From positions 1 through 20,121 of the IMG/VR virus record IMGVR_UViG_3300006754_000263: a stretch of DNA of 20,121 bases, one strand, 5' to 3'. The notes under the pieces are model-generated. The model did no database searches, was not told where the DNA came from, and was given only the letters and a program-made list of their open reading frames with translations. This document shows positions 1 through 6,934 of the stretch, one piece after another. The translations under genes and the position numbers were made by a program. Within the stretch, counting starts at the first letter, position 1. Each line of letters starts with the position of its first letter. The stretch is from a virus.

Positions 1-1000
1 CCGGGGTCCACTTAGCCTTGAGCTTCTTGGTGATTGCGGTTACCGCGATAGAATCGACTTTGATATCGATTTCGGGGATATCCGCATTCGCTCCTGCAAG
101 GCCCAGACCGGTGTCGCCAGTAGTTTCAAGACCCCACGGAGTACCACCCACAACAGAACCAGCAGCAGTGCTGGCTGCAAAGCTATCAGCCACAGCGTAT
201 GTGGCAGTCTTTGACTCGGTAGCAGCCGCAGCAACAGTGTTGCTTGTGGTATCCATAATGGTAACCGTTATGGTGGTACCACTAATGGAAGTCAGGCGAC
301 GAATCACAACATCTTCAGCAGCAAGGGTCAAATCCAAAGCACCAAGATTATTGGTATTCAGATTTGCGGGCGCTGTAAAGGTGAACTGCGCGATCTGCGC
401 GGTCGTGTCAGCAAGAAGGTCAGGGTCAAACCTGACAAGCTTCTTCTGCGCCTCACTTAGAGCGCTTACCAAAGTAGCGGTCAGGGCGGACACAGCCGCC
501 AAAGTAACAGACGCAGAACCAGTCGGAGAGGCGTAGCCACTCTGAAGGTCATAGTAACCGGTTTCAGACAAGGTGCCTACACCGCTAGCGATTCCACTGG
601 CCACAGCGCCACCACCGTAAACGGAAGTAGTTCGCGCTGTCGCTCCTGCCCCCACCTTGGTATCCGTGTGAGTGAAATCAAGGAAAAAGATCAGACCAGA
701 AGGCAAGCTCATGGGCTGAACGCTAACGAGGTCGTTAGCTACGAGTCCACCGAATACACGGCGAACAATCGGAAATGCAACTGCTGCAAATCCTTCCACA
801 TCCCCTTGGGACATGGCAGATGCTTCGCGAAGAAGCTCTTTAGCTTGGTTCTCTAAGAGACAAGCCATACTATTCTTTTTGCGGTCAGAACCCAACCCCT
901 CCAAAAGACCAGTACGATTCCACTTATCAAGTAGAGCCTGACCATCCTTTTCGAGACTACGGTTGACAATTCCTTCCGTCAACTTCTGTAAAACAGACAT
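1..1000 (-). CDS. 23: Major capsid protein, T4 gp23-like (partial, C-terminus beyond left edge)
   Basis: This is the shell-forming capsid protein, of which 333 codons are visible before the window ends. I translated it directly from the minus strand. It starts at ATG 1000-998, with GGAGG at 1013-1009, eight bases upstream. Residues 71-110 contain VAFPIVRRVF, LVANDLVSVQPM and GLIFFLDFT, the hallmark N-terminal core of marine gp23 homologues. The visible end reads KLKAKWTP, which in relatives leads into the conserved central domain. The N-terminal 50 residues hold two LLE tripeptides (32-34 and 48-50), possible gp21 protease sites by analogy with T4 gp23, whose N-terminus is removed in the prohead. 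It lies 23 bases downstream of the scaffold gene, the T4 22-23 order. Family identity is firm; the full length is unknown. Confidence 0.92.
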   Translation of the reverse strand, partial: MSVLQKLTEGIVNRSLEKDGQALLDKWNRTGLLEGLGSDRKKNSMACLLENQAKELLREASAMSQGDVEGFAAVAFPIVRRVFGGLVANDLVSVQPMSLPSGLIFFLDFTHTDTKVGAGATARTTSVYGGGAVASGIASGVGTLSETGYYDLQSGYASPTGSASVTLAAVSALTATLVSALSEAQKKLVRFDPDLLADTTAQIAQFTFTAPANLNTNNLGALDLTLAAEDVVIRRLTSISGTTITVTIMDTTSNTVAAAATESKTATYAVADSFAASTAAGSVVGGTPWGLETTGDTGLGLAGANADIPEIDIKVDSIAVTAITKKLKAKWTP

Positions 1001-1008
1001 TTTTAAAT

Positions 1009-1013
1009 CCTCC
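1009..1013 (-). promoter_or_regulatory. Strong ribosome binding site for the capsid gene
   Basis: A perfect GGAGG on the minus strand lies eight bases before the capsid ATG. It sits in the 23-base gap after the scaffold stop codon, fitting the very high expression a capsid protein needs. Confidence 0.75.
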
Positions 1014-1023
1014 TTAAATGTGT

Positions 1024-2034
1024 TTAATTCTTAACAATTCCTGCTAGAAGTTTCATCCTATCCGTTGCCGGGTCGGATGATTTTGCCTTGGTTGCCCGTG
1101 GCAATGTGGAAGATCGACGTTCTACAACTTCGCTCAGTGATTTTGGCGTCTTCTTAGAAGAAGAGCCCACCGCGCTCTGAAGTGTTTCAAATATCATCTT
1201 CGCCTCATCTACGGAATCTGCCTTTGAAATAGCTTCGACAATCTTATTTTTTTGTCGCTCATTCAAGGAGTCACTAATCAAAACTTGATTCGTATAGAGC
1301 AATCGTGCATTTTGAAGATTTGTGCCTTCTACATGGTCACGCATCTTCAATGCAACGTTCTTAATTTTATTTTTTTCTTCTTTAATTGATTTAATTTGTT
1401 TTGTATATTTTTCAAGCCTTTCTTCAAGCTCTTTTACATTTTTTCTTAATTCTTCGTTCTCTTCGGCCAGTTCAGAATCTTTTTCCTCTGCAACAGCTTG
1501 CTCTTCTGCCTCTTCAAGCTCAGCAGAATTGGCACCAGCCCAACCGTCTGACTTTGGTGTGACGTCTACAGTCAATGTCTCAATCAAATCTGCAAGGAGT
1601 TCTTCGCTCAAATCAACTTCTTCTTCCAAAGCCATAGCGCTTGTTAGACCCATGTCTGCTGCTTCTTCTTCCTCGGCTTCTTCTTCTGCGTTAGCTGCGG
1701 CAACCAATTGGTCCAAATCAATTTCAACTTTCTTATTGGCTGGGTCTTGCATATCTGGACAAGCACAAAGGTCTTCGCCGTCTACAGCAGCAGGAACCAA
1801 TTGGTCGGCCACAGCCTCATCTGATTCCATTCCTTCTTCGCCACCCAATTCCATGTCTAACTCGCCACCAAGTCCAAGAGGGTCCTCCTCTTCTTCAGGC
1901 TGCTCTAACAAAGTCGTAACAGCGTCTTTGATTTCAGCCTCATATTTTTCAATAATTGCTTGTTCAGCATTACGCAATGCGGCTTCTTTCAAGGCTTCTG
2001 CATCGATAATTGCCTCTTGTAACATTTTGGACAT
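1024..2034 (-). CDS. 22: Prohead core scaffold protein, T4 gp22-like
   Basis: This is the internal scaffold around which the capsid shell would assemble and which the prohead protease would then degrade. The protein is 336 aa. I chose the ATG at 2034 (MSKMLQEAIIDAEALKEAAL), not the non-ATG start 11 codons upstream, because an AGGAG lies at 2046-2042 with good spacing. The N-terminal helix is followed by a very acidic centre (runs of E and D from about residue 45 to 200), then a lysine/glutamate coiled coil (about 200-250), and a basic tail with DPATDRMKLLAGI near the end. This layout, and the position directly before the capsid gene, match gp22. The acidic centre creates a long antisense open frame on the plus strand, which I regard as a shadow. 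Sequence identity to T4 gp22 is expected to be low, so the call rests on architecture, context and the termini. Confidence 0.82.
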   Translation of the reverse strand: MSKMLQEAIIDAEALKEAALRNAEQAIIEKYEAEIKDAVTTLLEQPEEEEDPLGLGGELDMELGGEEGMESDEAVADQLVPAAVDGEDLCACPDMQDPANKKVEIDLDQLVAAANAEEEAEEEEAADMGLTSAMALEEEVDLSEELLADLIETLTVDVTPKSDGWAGANSAELEEAEEQAVAEEKDSELAEENEELRKNVKELEERLEKYTKQIKSIKEEKNKIKNVALKMRDHVEGTNLQNARLLYTNQVLISDSLNERQKNKIVEAISKADSVDEAKMIFETLQSAVGSSSKKTPKSLSEVVERRSSTLPRATKAKSSDPATDRMKLLAGIVKN

Positions 2035-2041
2035 TTTGGTA

Positions 2042-2046
2042 CTCCT
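2042..2046 (-). promoter_or_regulatory. Ribosome binding site that decides the scaffold start
   Basis: AGGAG on the minus strand lies seven bases before the ATG at 2034. A start 33 bases upstream would place this site inside the coding region, so the shorter protein is preferred. Confidence 0.65.
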
Positions 2047-2068
2047 AACCAAAGTTATTTTTATCACA

Positions 2069-2079
2069 AATAAATAGTA
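2069..2079 (-). promoter_or_regulatory. Candidate late-promoter element, copy A
   Basis: The minus-strand sequence TACTATTTATT lies in the 66-base gap before the scaffold gene, 34 bases from its ATG. The identical 11-mer recurs before the 766-aa fibre gene at 4968-4978. T4-like late promoters are short AT-rich -10 elements (T4: TATAAATA) without a -35. This motif is not that consensus, so the promoter role is inferred from AT-richness, repetition and placement. Confidence 0.3.
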
Positions 2080-2100
2080 TCTTCAACAGGTAAATACCTT

Positions 2101-2604
2101 TTAAGCGTCAATTCCCGAACCAGTCAGCGCATACATGTCATCTGCTTCAATACCTGTTAACTCCGCAAAGATGCGAACCGAGCCGGAAACACCGGAAGTT
2201 TGCGTAGGTACCCCCGATGCATAGTTGCCGTATCCCAAGCAGGTAATGTGCAATGTCTTTGTCTTAGTATCAAATGTGTATGCATCATTTGGCTCATCTA
2301 AAAAGACATAATGATTTTTTGTTATCTGATCAATGTTTGTGCCATCCCAGGTAACTCCAGGGGTGGGTCCAAAATAAATTGCCAAAGAGCCAGTATAAGT
2401 ATTCTCAATAGCGAGACCAGCATGGTGCCGCGTATTGACAACAGTAAAGTTCTTTGTTACGCTCGGAAATTCTATTGTAAGTGTACCAGAAGGCGCAATG
2501 GTTGAGCCCGTCATCCACGGTCTACCGGAGACCTGATATGCTGGGACGTGTCCCAATCCTGAAGTTTGTCTATAGGTTCCCGGTACTGAATCACCTTTCG
2601 CCAT
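2101..2604 (-). CDS. Putative virion structural protein, 167 aa
   Basis: Function is not known. The 167-aa product has no signal peptide or membrane helix, and is rich in Gly, Thr, Ser and aromatic residues with a predicted all-beta character, as in small phage surface or decoration proteins. The N-terminus GLGHVPAYQVSGRPWMTGS is followed by alternating hydrophobic strands (TLTIEFPSVTKNFTVVN, SLAIYFGP, SVRIFAELTG). It is the last gene of the fibre cassette and sits 66 bases before the scaffold gene. Its position between fibre and head genes allows a head-decoration, neck or fibre-attachment role, and the sequence does not decide between these. The start at 2604 has a purine-rich AGAGAGG just upstream. 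The preceding fibre gene ends 12 bases away, so the two are probably co-transcribed. Confidence 0.6.
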   Translation of the reverse strand: MAKGDSVPGTYRQTSGLGHVPAYQVSGRPWMTGSTIAPSGTLTIEFPSVTKNFTVVNTRHHAGLAIENTYTGSLAIYFGPTPGVTWDGTNIDQITKNHYVFLDEPNDAYTFDTKTKTLHITCLGYGNYASGVPTQTSGVSGSVRIFAELTGIEADDMYALTGSGIDA

Positions 2605-2616
2605 TATGTCCTCTCT

Positions 2617-4917
2617 CTACTTTTTAATTCCCAGGCGCTCAAGAAGAAGTTCCTGAGATTCTAATACAGTAGATAGTGTCTTGCGCAAGGTTTTGATTTC
2701 AGCATCTTGATGTTTGACTGCCTCAGTGAGAACAGCAGTTAGCTTGGAATAATCAATCCCCATACCGCCATCGGAAGCCACAGCAACAATCTGCGGCAAG
2801 ACTTTTTTCACATCCTGAGCAAGAAACCCAATCTGCTGCGCTCTCCACCCTTTGACCTTCCTGTCTGATGATTTCAAGTTATAGGTAACACCTTGCAATC
2901 TATTGATTTTATCTATTGCATTCGTCATTGGCCGAATATCTTTCTTCAAGCGTTCGTCTGAGTGAGTAACAAAAGCTTCTGCACGAATTTTATTTGTATT
3001 GTTGTCGCCGGTAGCTACATCAATCATATAGTCGTCGTCGTGGTCGTTACCAATAGTCAGAAGTTCTACAGCCTCAGCTCCCTGGCTGCGCCAGAATTGT
3101 AATTCTTCATCACCGGATGCTGAGCCATCCCATTTAAAATGAGTGCCATTGCTATCACCCCAGAGATAAACCGTCGTGCCATTGCTTCCACCGGCAGCGC
3201 CACTATTAATTGTCCCGCTGAGCACTGGAGACGTCAAGGTCTTATTAGTAAGAGTGTCCGTTGTGGCTCTGCAAACTATAGTATCATTTGACACACCGGG
3301 CACCGTGATAGTCCCATCACCCCCAAGCGAGTCTTGGACAACCATAGTCATGTAGTTGCTGCCTTGGTCGCTATCCTCGTAAAATCTAATAAAACCAACG
3401 CCAGTATCACCATTTTTAACGGAGAGACCGGCATTACATGTCACAGAACCAGAGCTTGCAATTGCGCCAATTGAATTGATTGTGCCAACCACTTGCATAT
3501 TGCCAGAGCCGGACACTGTGGTAAAAGAGGCAGCAGCGGGGGTCGTTGCGCCAATTGTTGCGTCAACTGTACCGGCATTAATGTCAGCAGTTGTTGCAAC
3601 TAAAGAACCAATTGTGCCCAACGATGTCAAGCTAGAGGCAATAACAGCGCCTCCAAGCGTTGTGGCATTAAGGACTGAGGTACCGTTAATGGCATAGTCC
3701 CCGCCCGTAATAACATCAAAACCTGCACCAACAGCTGAAGAGCCACTGACTTTAAGGCGGCCACCATCAGAGGCACACAATAAGGTAACTTCTCTATCAG
3801 TGGTAGAGCCACTGATGAAGAAGCCTGCACCAGAGTTGGTGCCGCGAGTACCGGCTGTATTACCCGTGCCTCTTGAAAGCTCAATTACGCTATCTTCAAT
3901 CCGCAAGTTCGCGGTATCAATGGTGGTTGTTGTACCGTTGACAATAAGGTCTCCAGTAACAGTGAAGTTTCCAGCAGCAGAAGCAACTGTAAGAGCGCCA
4001 GCAGAAAGGGTCGCATCACCGGAAACCGTAGTCCACGACGGGTCGCCGTTGACGTCGGCAACAAGAATCTTTCCGTTTCCTCCTACTGCGAGGGCAGCTG
4101 GGTCGCCAGAGGCATCACCATAAATAATCTTGCCGCGTACAAGTCCTGCCATTTTAGCCAAAGTAACTGCATTGTCTGCAATCTCGTCGGTGTCAACTGC
4201 ATTGTCTGCCAGATGAGCATTGTCAATAGAACCATCAACATAATGTTCTGAGTCAATTGCATCATCTGCTATTTTAGTTCCATCTACTGAATCAGCTGCT
4301 AAATGAGCTAGGTCAATAGAACCATCAGTATAGTGTTCTGAGTCAATTGCATCATCTGCTATTTTAGTTCCATCTACTGAATCAGCTGCTAAATGAGCTA
4401 GATCAATAGAACCATCAACATAATTATCACTGTCAACTGAATTGGCTGCCAGATGATCATTGTCAATAGAACCATCAACATAATTATCACTGTCAACCGA
4501 ATTGGCTGCCAGATGAGCATTGTCAATAGAACCATCAACGTATTGGTCGCTGTCAACCGAATTGTCTGCAAGCGTCAGCGCACCACCAGCTGCGATGGTT
4601 GCGTCACCAGAAACGTCAGCGAAGACGGCATCTTGGAGATTTGAAAAAGTAATCTTTTTCTCCGTGCCTGCATCAGAGAACATGAAATGGTCTGCGGTCT
4701 GGTGAATGTCAGCGCTCCCTAGAGCGCTCAGCGCGTCAATATTAACAGAGGCAGGGTTGGAAACAGTACCAGCGCCGTCCGCTATATATATCTTTGCTGC
4801 CGTCCCCGAACCAGACACATAAAGCATCGCGGTTCCTGATACTCCGGGTGCTGTGTAGCCGTCTGCGGAAGCCGTTGCTTCCAGTGTTACATTATATTGT
4901 CCGTAGGTTGTAGCCAT
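2617..4917 (-). CDS. Tail fibre protein with decapeptide repeats and C-terminal peptidase S74 chaperone domain
   Basis: A 766-aa fibre-like protein. Residues 1-117 are beta-rich and Gly/Ala-rich (possible attachment part). Residues 118-257 are fourteen exact ten-residue repeats of the type DGSIDNAHLA / ADSVDGTKIA. Residues 258-650 are a low-complexity Gly/Ser/Thr shaft with typical fibre phrases such as TTDTLTNKTLTSPVLSG. Residues 653-766 form a peptidase S74 intramolecular chaperone: SDERLK at 653-658 carries the Ser653/Lys658 pair, with the same five-residue spacing as the endosialidase catalytic dyad, followed by IGFLAQDV and a C-terminal coiled coil. In this family the domain trimerises the fibre and then cleaves itself off just before the serine. 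The start at 4917 has GGAGG at 4931-4927. It is likely a host-recognition fibre; receptor and exact virion location are unknown. Confidence 0.85.
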   Translation of the reverse strand: MATTYGQYNVTLEATASADGYTAPGVSGTAMLYVSGSGTAAKIYIADGAGTVSNPASVNIDALSALGSADIHQTADHFMFSDAGTEKKITFSNLQDAVFADVSGDATIAAGGALTLADNSVDSDQYVDGSIDNAHLAANSVDSDNYVDGSIDNDHLAANSVDSDNYVDGSIDLAHLAADSVDGTKIADDAIDSEHYTDGSIDLAHLAADSVDGTKIADDAIDSEHYVDGSIDNAHLADNAVDTDEIADNAVTLAKMAGLVRGKIIYGDASGDPAALAVGGNGKILVADVNGDPSWTTVSGDATLSAGALTVASAAGNFTVTGDLIVNGTTTTIDTANLRIEDSVIELSRGTGNTAGTRGTNSGAGFFISGSTTDREVTLLCASDGGRLKVSGSSAVGAGFDVITGGDYAINGTSVLNATTLGGAVIASSLTSLGTIGSLVATTADINAGTVDATIGATTPAAASFTTVSGSGNMQVVGTINSIGAIASSGSVTCNAGLSVKNGDTGVGFIRFYEDSDQGSNYMTMVVQDSLGGDGTITVPGVSNDTIVCRATTDTLTNKTLTSPVLSGTINSGAAGGSNGTTVYLWGDSNGTHFKWDGSASGDEELQFWRSQGAEAVELLTIGNDHDDDYMIDVATGDNNTNKIRAEAFVTHSDERLKKDIRPMTNAIDKINRLQGVTYNLKSSDRKVKGWRAQQIGFLAQDVKKVLPQIVAVASDGGMGIDYSKLTAVLTEAVKHQDAEIKTLRKTLSTVLESQELLLERLGIKK
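4147..4566 (-). repeat. Coding tandem repeat: fourteen decapeptide units in the fibre shaft
   Basis: Fourteen 30-base units encode a register of the form x-x-(S/A)-(V/I)-D-x-x-x-(Y/L/I)-(A/V/T), without a single insertion or deletion. Units 6-8 are copied as units 9-11, giving a 90-base offset direct repeat: 4244-4311 and 4334-4401 are identical over about 68 bases. The regular hydrophobic spacing suggests a beta-solenoid or coiled shaft. Confidence 0.85.
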
Positions 4918-4926
4918 TTCATATTA

Positions 4927-4931
4927 CCTCC
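4927..4931 (-). promoter_or_regulatory. Ribosome binding site of the 766-aa fibre gene
   Basis: GGAGG lies nine bases before the ATG at 4917, in the 63-base gap that also holds copy B of the AT-rich candidate promoter motif. Confidence 0.6.
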
Positions 4932-4967
4932 ATTATCTTAATATGCGCGGCGTGCGATTTAATCTGT

Positions 4968-4978
4968 AATAAATAGTA
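4968..4978 (-). promoter_or_regulatory. Candidate late-promoter element, copy B
   Basis: TACTATTTATT on the minus strand is identical to the copy before the scaffold gene, and lies 50 bases before the 766-aa fibre start. The gap holds no hairpin that could act as a terminator. The promoter role is inferred from repetition and location. Confidence 0.3.
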
Positions 4979-4980
4979 GG

Positions 4981-5847
4981 CTACTTACGATTAAGAATTG
5001 ATTTAAGCATATTAGAGAAATTCTCAAACCTTTTCTTTTGAGCATGGGCCAAAGTTTCAATTAAATCAGTCAGTTTATTAAACTGTTCTTTTTGAATAGA
5101 AATTATTTTTGTTTGCTCTTTTACTGCCTCAACAAGCACTGCATTAATGCGAGTATAGTCCATGGCGATTGCATCAATGCCATTCTCTTCATAATCAACG
5201 ACACACGGAAGAGTTTTACCTACATCCTCGGCAATAAAGCCGATATCTGTGCGTCCGCTGTCGTTCCATTTATAGGTCACTCCATCGATTTTACTAAGAA
5301 TCTCCATAGGATTTTGAATTCTTTCAACGCCACTCTTATATCGTCTTGAAGAATAGGTTACATAAGCGTTGGCCTTTACGCGGCCTGCGACACCATCAGT
5401 GTTGGGAAGTGTCAAGCGGTGGGTAACGTCGCCACCAGACGCACCAATGCCAAGGTAACCAGTGCTATCATTATACAATAAACTAGCCGCACCACCCATT
5501 GAGCCACCATTATTATATTGTAATTGTGTATCTGACCCCGCTACCGACGTCGCACCAGTTGTAAGGTCTGTCTCAGATAAATCATTTGATCTCCAATAAA
5601 CTTTTCCATCGGCTTTGGTGTATAAGAACCCGCCATTGCCTGCGCCTGGGTCGGCGGGGGCTGAACCCTGCTCAGCCGTCAGTTGAATTAACCCAACATC
5701 CAACTCATCCGTGGCCTTGGCGAAAGTAAGACCGGAATCTCCTGCCAATACCCCAGCATCATTAAATTGGACCTGAGTATTTGAGCCGCCTATAGTAACA
5801 GTACCAGCACCAGCACCAGCTTTTCTAAATTTTCCAAAACTTCCCAC
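4981..5847 (-). CDS. Short fibre protein with C-terminal peptidase S74 chaperone domain
   Basis: A 288-aa protein that looks like a compact version of the neighbouring fibre. Residues 1-16 are Gly/Ala-rich (GSFGKFRKAGAGAG). Residues 17-160 contain two phrases of the form GSNTQVQFNDAGVLAGDSG and GSDTQLQYNNGGSMGG, common in phage fibre shafts, then YLGIGASGG. The S74 domain begins at about residue 163. SSRRYK at 166-171 preserves the Ser-Lys pair at the five-residue spacing but replaces the usual DER-L with SRR-Y; IGFIAEDV and MDYTRINAVLVEAVKEQ follow, ending in a coiled coil. The start is a GTG at 5847, with AGGAG overlapping the stop codon of the preceding gene, so translation is probably coupled. 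The protein is probably an auxiliary fibre or tip; self-cleavage is expected from the dyad but unproven. Confidence 0.8.
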   Translation of the reverse strand: MGSFGKFRKAGAGAGTVTIGGSNTQVQFNDAGVLAGDSGLTFAKATDELDVGLIQLTAEQGSAPADPGAGNGGFLYTKADGKVYWRSNDLSETDLTTGATSVAGSDTQLQYNNGGSMGGAASLLYNDSTGYLGIGASGGDVTHRLTLPNTDGVAGRVKANAYVTYSSRRYKSGVERIQNPMEILSKIDGVTYKWNDSGRTDIGFIAEDVGKTLPCVVDYEENGIDAIAMDYTRINAVLVEAVKEQTKIISIQKEQFNKLTDLIETLAHAQKKRFENFSNMLKSILNRK

Positions 5848-5859
5848 TAAATTGCTCTC

Positions 5860-6261
5860 CTAAAAAGTGGTGCAAGCTGCGAATAGAAAATCATTAGCAT
5901 TAACAGCGCTATTCGCCAAGAACAAAACGCGGTCACACCCGCCAATCTCAAACACTTTATAAACTTGAGAATCGCTGACCGCCCCAGTAGCAACTGCGTT
6001 GCCTCTTGCATCTGTCAAAGGTGCCCATCTTCCAAAGGCGTAGGAAAAACCCCACACGGTAATGGTTCTACTATCCCCAGACGTATCTGTATCCAATAAG
6101 ATGTGCAAATACCTTTGGTTTTCTGTCGAATATCCAGCGGTTGCATCAGTAAGGGTGGGCTCAGACGTAACCGATGCCACCTCTGTTCCGTGAGTACCCG
6201 TAAGGTTCTTTGGGCACTTGGTGCGTCCATAACTATCCCATGTTGTTCTTCCAGTTGCCAT
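5860..6261 (-). CDS. Putative beta-rich virion protein, 133 aa
   Basis: No family recognised. The 133-aa product starts MATGRTTWDSYGRTKCPKNL and has no signal peptide or membrane helix. It shows alternating beta-strand-like segments (YLHILLDTD, SRTITVWGFSYAFGRW, VYKVFEIGG, DRVLFLANSAV) and a Thr-rich loop region, the composition of small virion or fibre-associated proteins. It opens the fibre cassette: its stop codon overlaps the ribosome binding site of the 288-aa S74 fibre, which implies coupled expression and possibly a shared structure such as a fibre base or adaptor. The start at 6261 is preceded by AGGA; the upstream gap to bS21 is 24 bases. The assignment as virion protein is by composition and neighbours only. 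Confidence 0.6.
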   Translation of the reverse strand: MATGRTTWDSYGRTKCPKNLTGTHGTEVASVTSEPTLTDATAGYSTENQRYLHILLDTDTSGDSRTITVWGFSYAFGRWAPLTDARGNAVATGAVSDSQVYKVFEIGGCDRVLFLANSAVNANDFLFAACTTF

Positions 6262-6285
6262 TTATCCTATTCCTCGTTTTAGTAA

Positions 6286-6504
6286 TTAGTGCTTTGACTT
6301 TTCTTGTTCCTGTAACTTTTTCATTAATGCTTTTCTTTCTCGTCGCTTCTTTCGGCGCTTCTCGGATGGTTTTACATAGTATGCGCGTTCTCGCACTTCT
6401 TCTATAATTCCTTCTTTCTTAACTTTTTTTATAAACCGGCGAATCATTCGCTCCGGTTGTTCATTCTTACGCGGAACAATTTTTACATGTACAACTTTAC
6501 CCAC
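6286..6504 (-). CDS. rpsU: Phage-encoded ribosomal protein bS21
   Basis: A 72-aa homologue of the small-subunit protein bS21 (71 aa in E. coli), which sits near the 3' end of 16S rRNA and assists mRNA initiation. The match is visible along the protein: VHVKIVPRKNEQPERMIRRF, then KKVKKEGIIEEVRERAYYVKPSEKR, then a strongly basic lysine/arginine tail. These fit the family pattern of R-x-E, RRF, K-x-x-E-K-x-G-x-x-x-E-x-R-x-R-x-x-Y-x-x-P. I chose GTG at 6504 over a longer frame because it leaves a bS21-sized protein, is preceded by AGGAAGG at 6515-6509, and lies one base after the stop of the previous gene. Phage bS21 is known from some Pelagibacter phages and huge phages. It probably replaces or competes with host bS21 to favour phage mRNAs (inference). 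Confidence 0.88.
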   Translation of the reverse strand: MGKVVHVKIVPRKNEQPERMIRRFIKKVKKEGIIEEVRERAYYVKPSEKRRKKRRERKALMKKLQEQEKSKH

Positions 6505-6505
6505 C

Positions 6506-6934
6506 CTACCTTCCTTTTCCGAAAACACCAAGTTTAGATATATCAACACCTGGATCGTTGGGGGCGACCCCATCTAAGGCTGAACTTGGTGCTGCTGGGC
6601 CGCGAGAAGGCTGGCCAGCTTTGTTAATTGGGTTGACCCCCTCAAAGACATCAATTCCATTAAAGCGCTGACCCATAGACTCAGAAAGAGATTTCCTCTG
6701 CCCCTCTAGCTCGCGACGGTGGTCGCGACGTATTTCTTCTAACGCAGCGTTACGCTCGCGAGGAGCATCTTCAACGGGGGTGTGTGCAACAGGTTCAGTT
6801 AGCAACATCTGCGGGCCAAGGCCCTTTACAATCTCAGTGATTATTCCAGAAAGCACCCCATCATCAAAGATAACTTCTTTGATGCATTGCTTAATCAGCG
6901 GCTTTAAAGTTTGTTTAAGCTCGTCACGTTTCAT
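6506..6934 (-). CDS. Conserved-looking phage protein of unknown function, 142 aa
   Basis: I cannot assign a function. The product has an N-terminal amphipathic helix (MKRDELKQTLKPLIKQCIKE followed by VIFDDGVLSGIITEIVKGLG), a charged central helix rich in Glu and Arg (about residues 58-88), and a Pro/Gly/Ala-rich C-terminal tail ending in LGVFGKGR. There is no membrane helix or cysteine pair. The start ATG overlaps the stop of the prohead protease by four bases (ATGA), and its own stop lies one base before the bS21 GTG start, so the three are translationally linked. Its position after gene 21 suggests a prohead core or head component, possibly cleaved in its disordered tail. That role is inferred from position alone. 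Confidence 0.65.
   Translation of the reverse strand: MKRDELKQTLKPLIKQCIKEVIFDDGVLSGIITEIVKGLGPQMLLTEPVAHTPVEDAPRERNAALEEIRRDHRRELEGQRKSLSESMGQRFNGIDVFEGVNPINKAGQPSRGPAAPSSALDGVAPNDPGVDISKLGVFGKGR
6509..6515 (-). promoter_or_regulatory. Ribosome binding site that decides the bS21 start
   Basis: AGGAAGG on the minus strand ends four bases before GTG 6504 and overlaps the end of the 142-aa gene. It supports the GTG start and a 72-aa bS21. Confidence 0.6.

Noticed and set aside
18-856. Plus-strand open frames over the left edge
   Set aside because: The minus strand here translates continuously into a gp23-like capsid protein with the expected conserved core; the plus frames are shadows of it.
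1322-2077. A 251-codon open frame on the plus strand, very serine-rich
   Set aside because: It is exactly antisense to the acidic and glutamate-rich scaffold gene; serine runs are what reversed GAA/GAG codons give. The minus-strand gene has a proper start site and family features.
2088-2099. Small inverted repeat AGGTA-AA-TACCT before the scaffold gene as a terminator
   Set aside because: The stem is only five pairs with a two-base loop and no following U-run, so it is not a credible terminator.
4147-4566. Regularly spaced DNA repeats suggesting a CRISPR array
   Set aside because: The period is 30 bases with no unique spacers, and the repeats encode an in-frame decapeptide array in a fibre gene.
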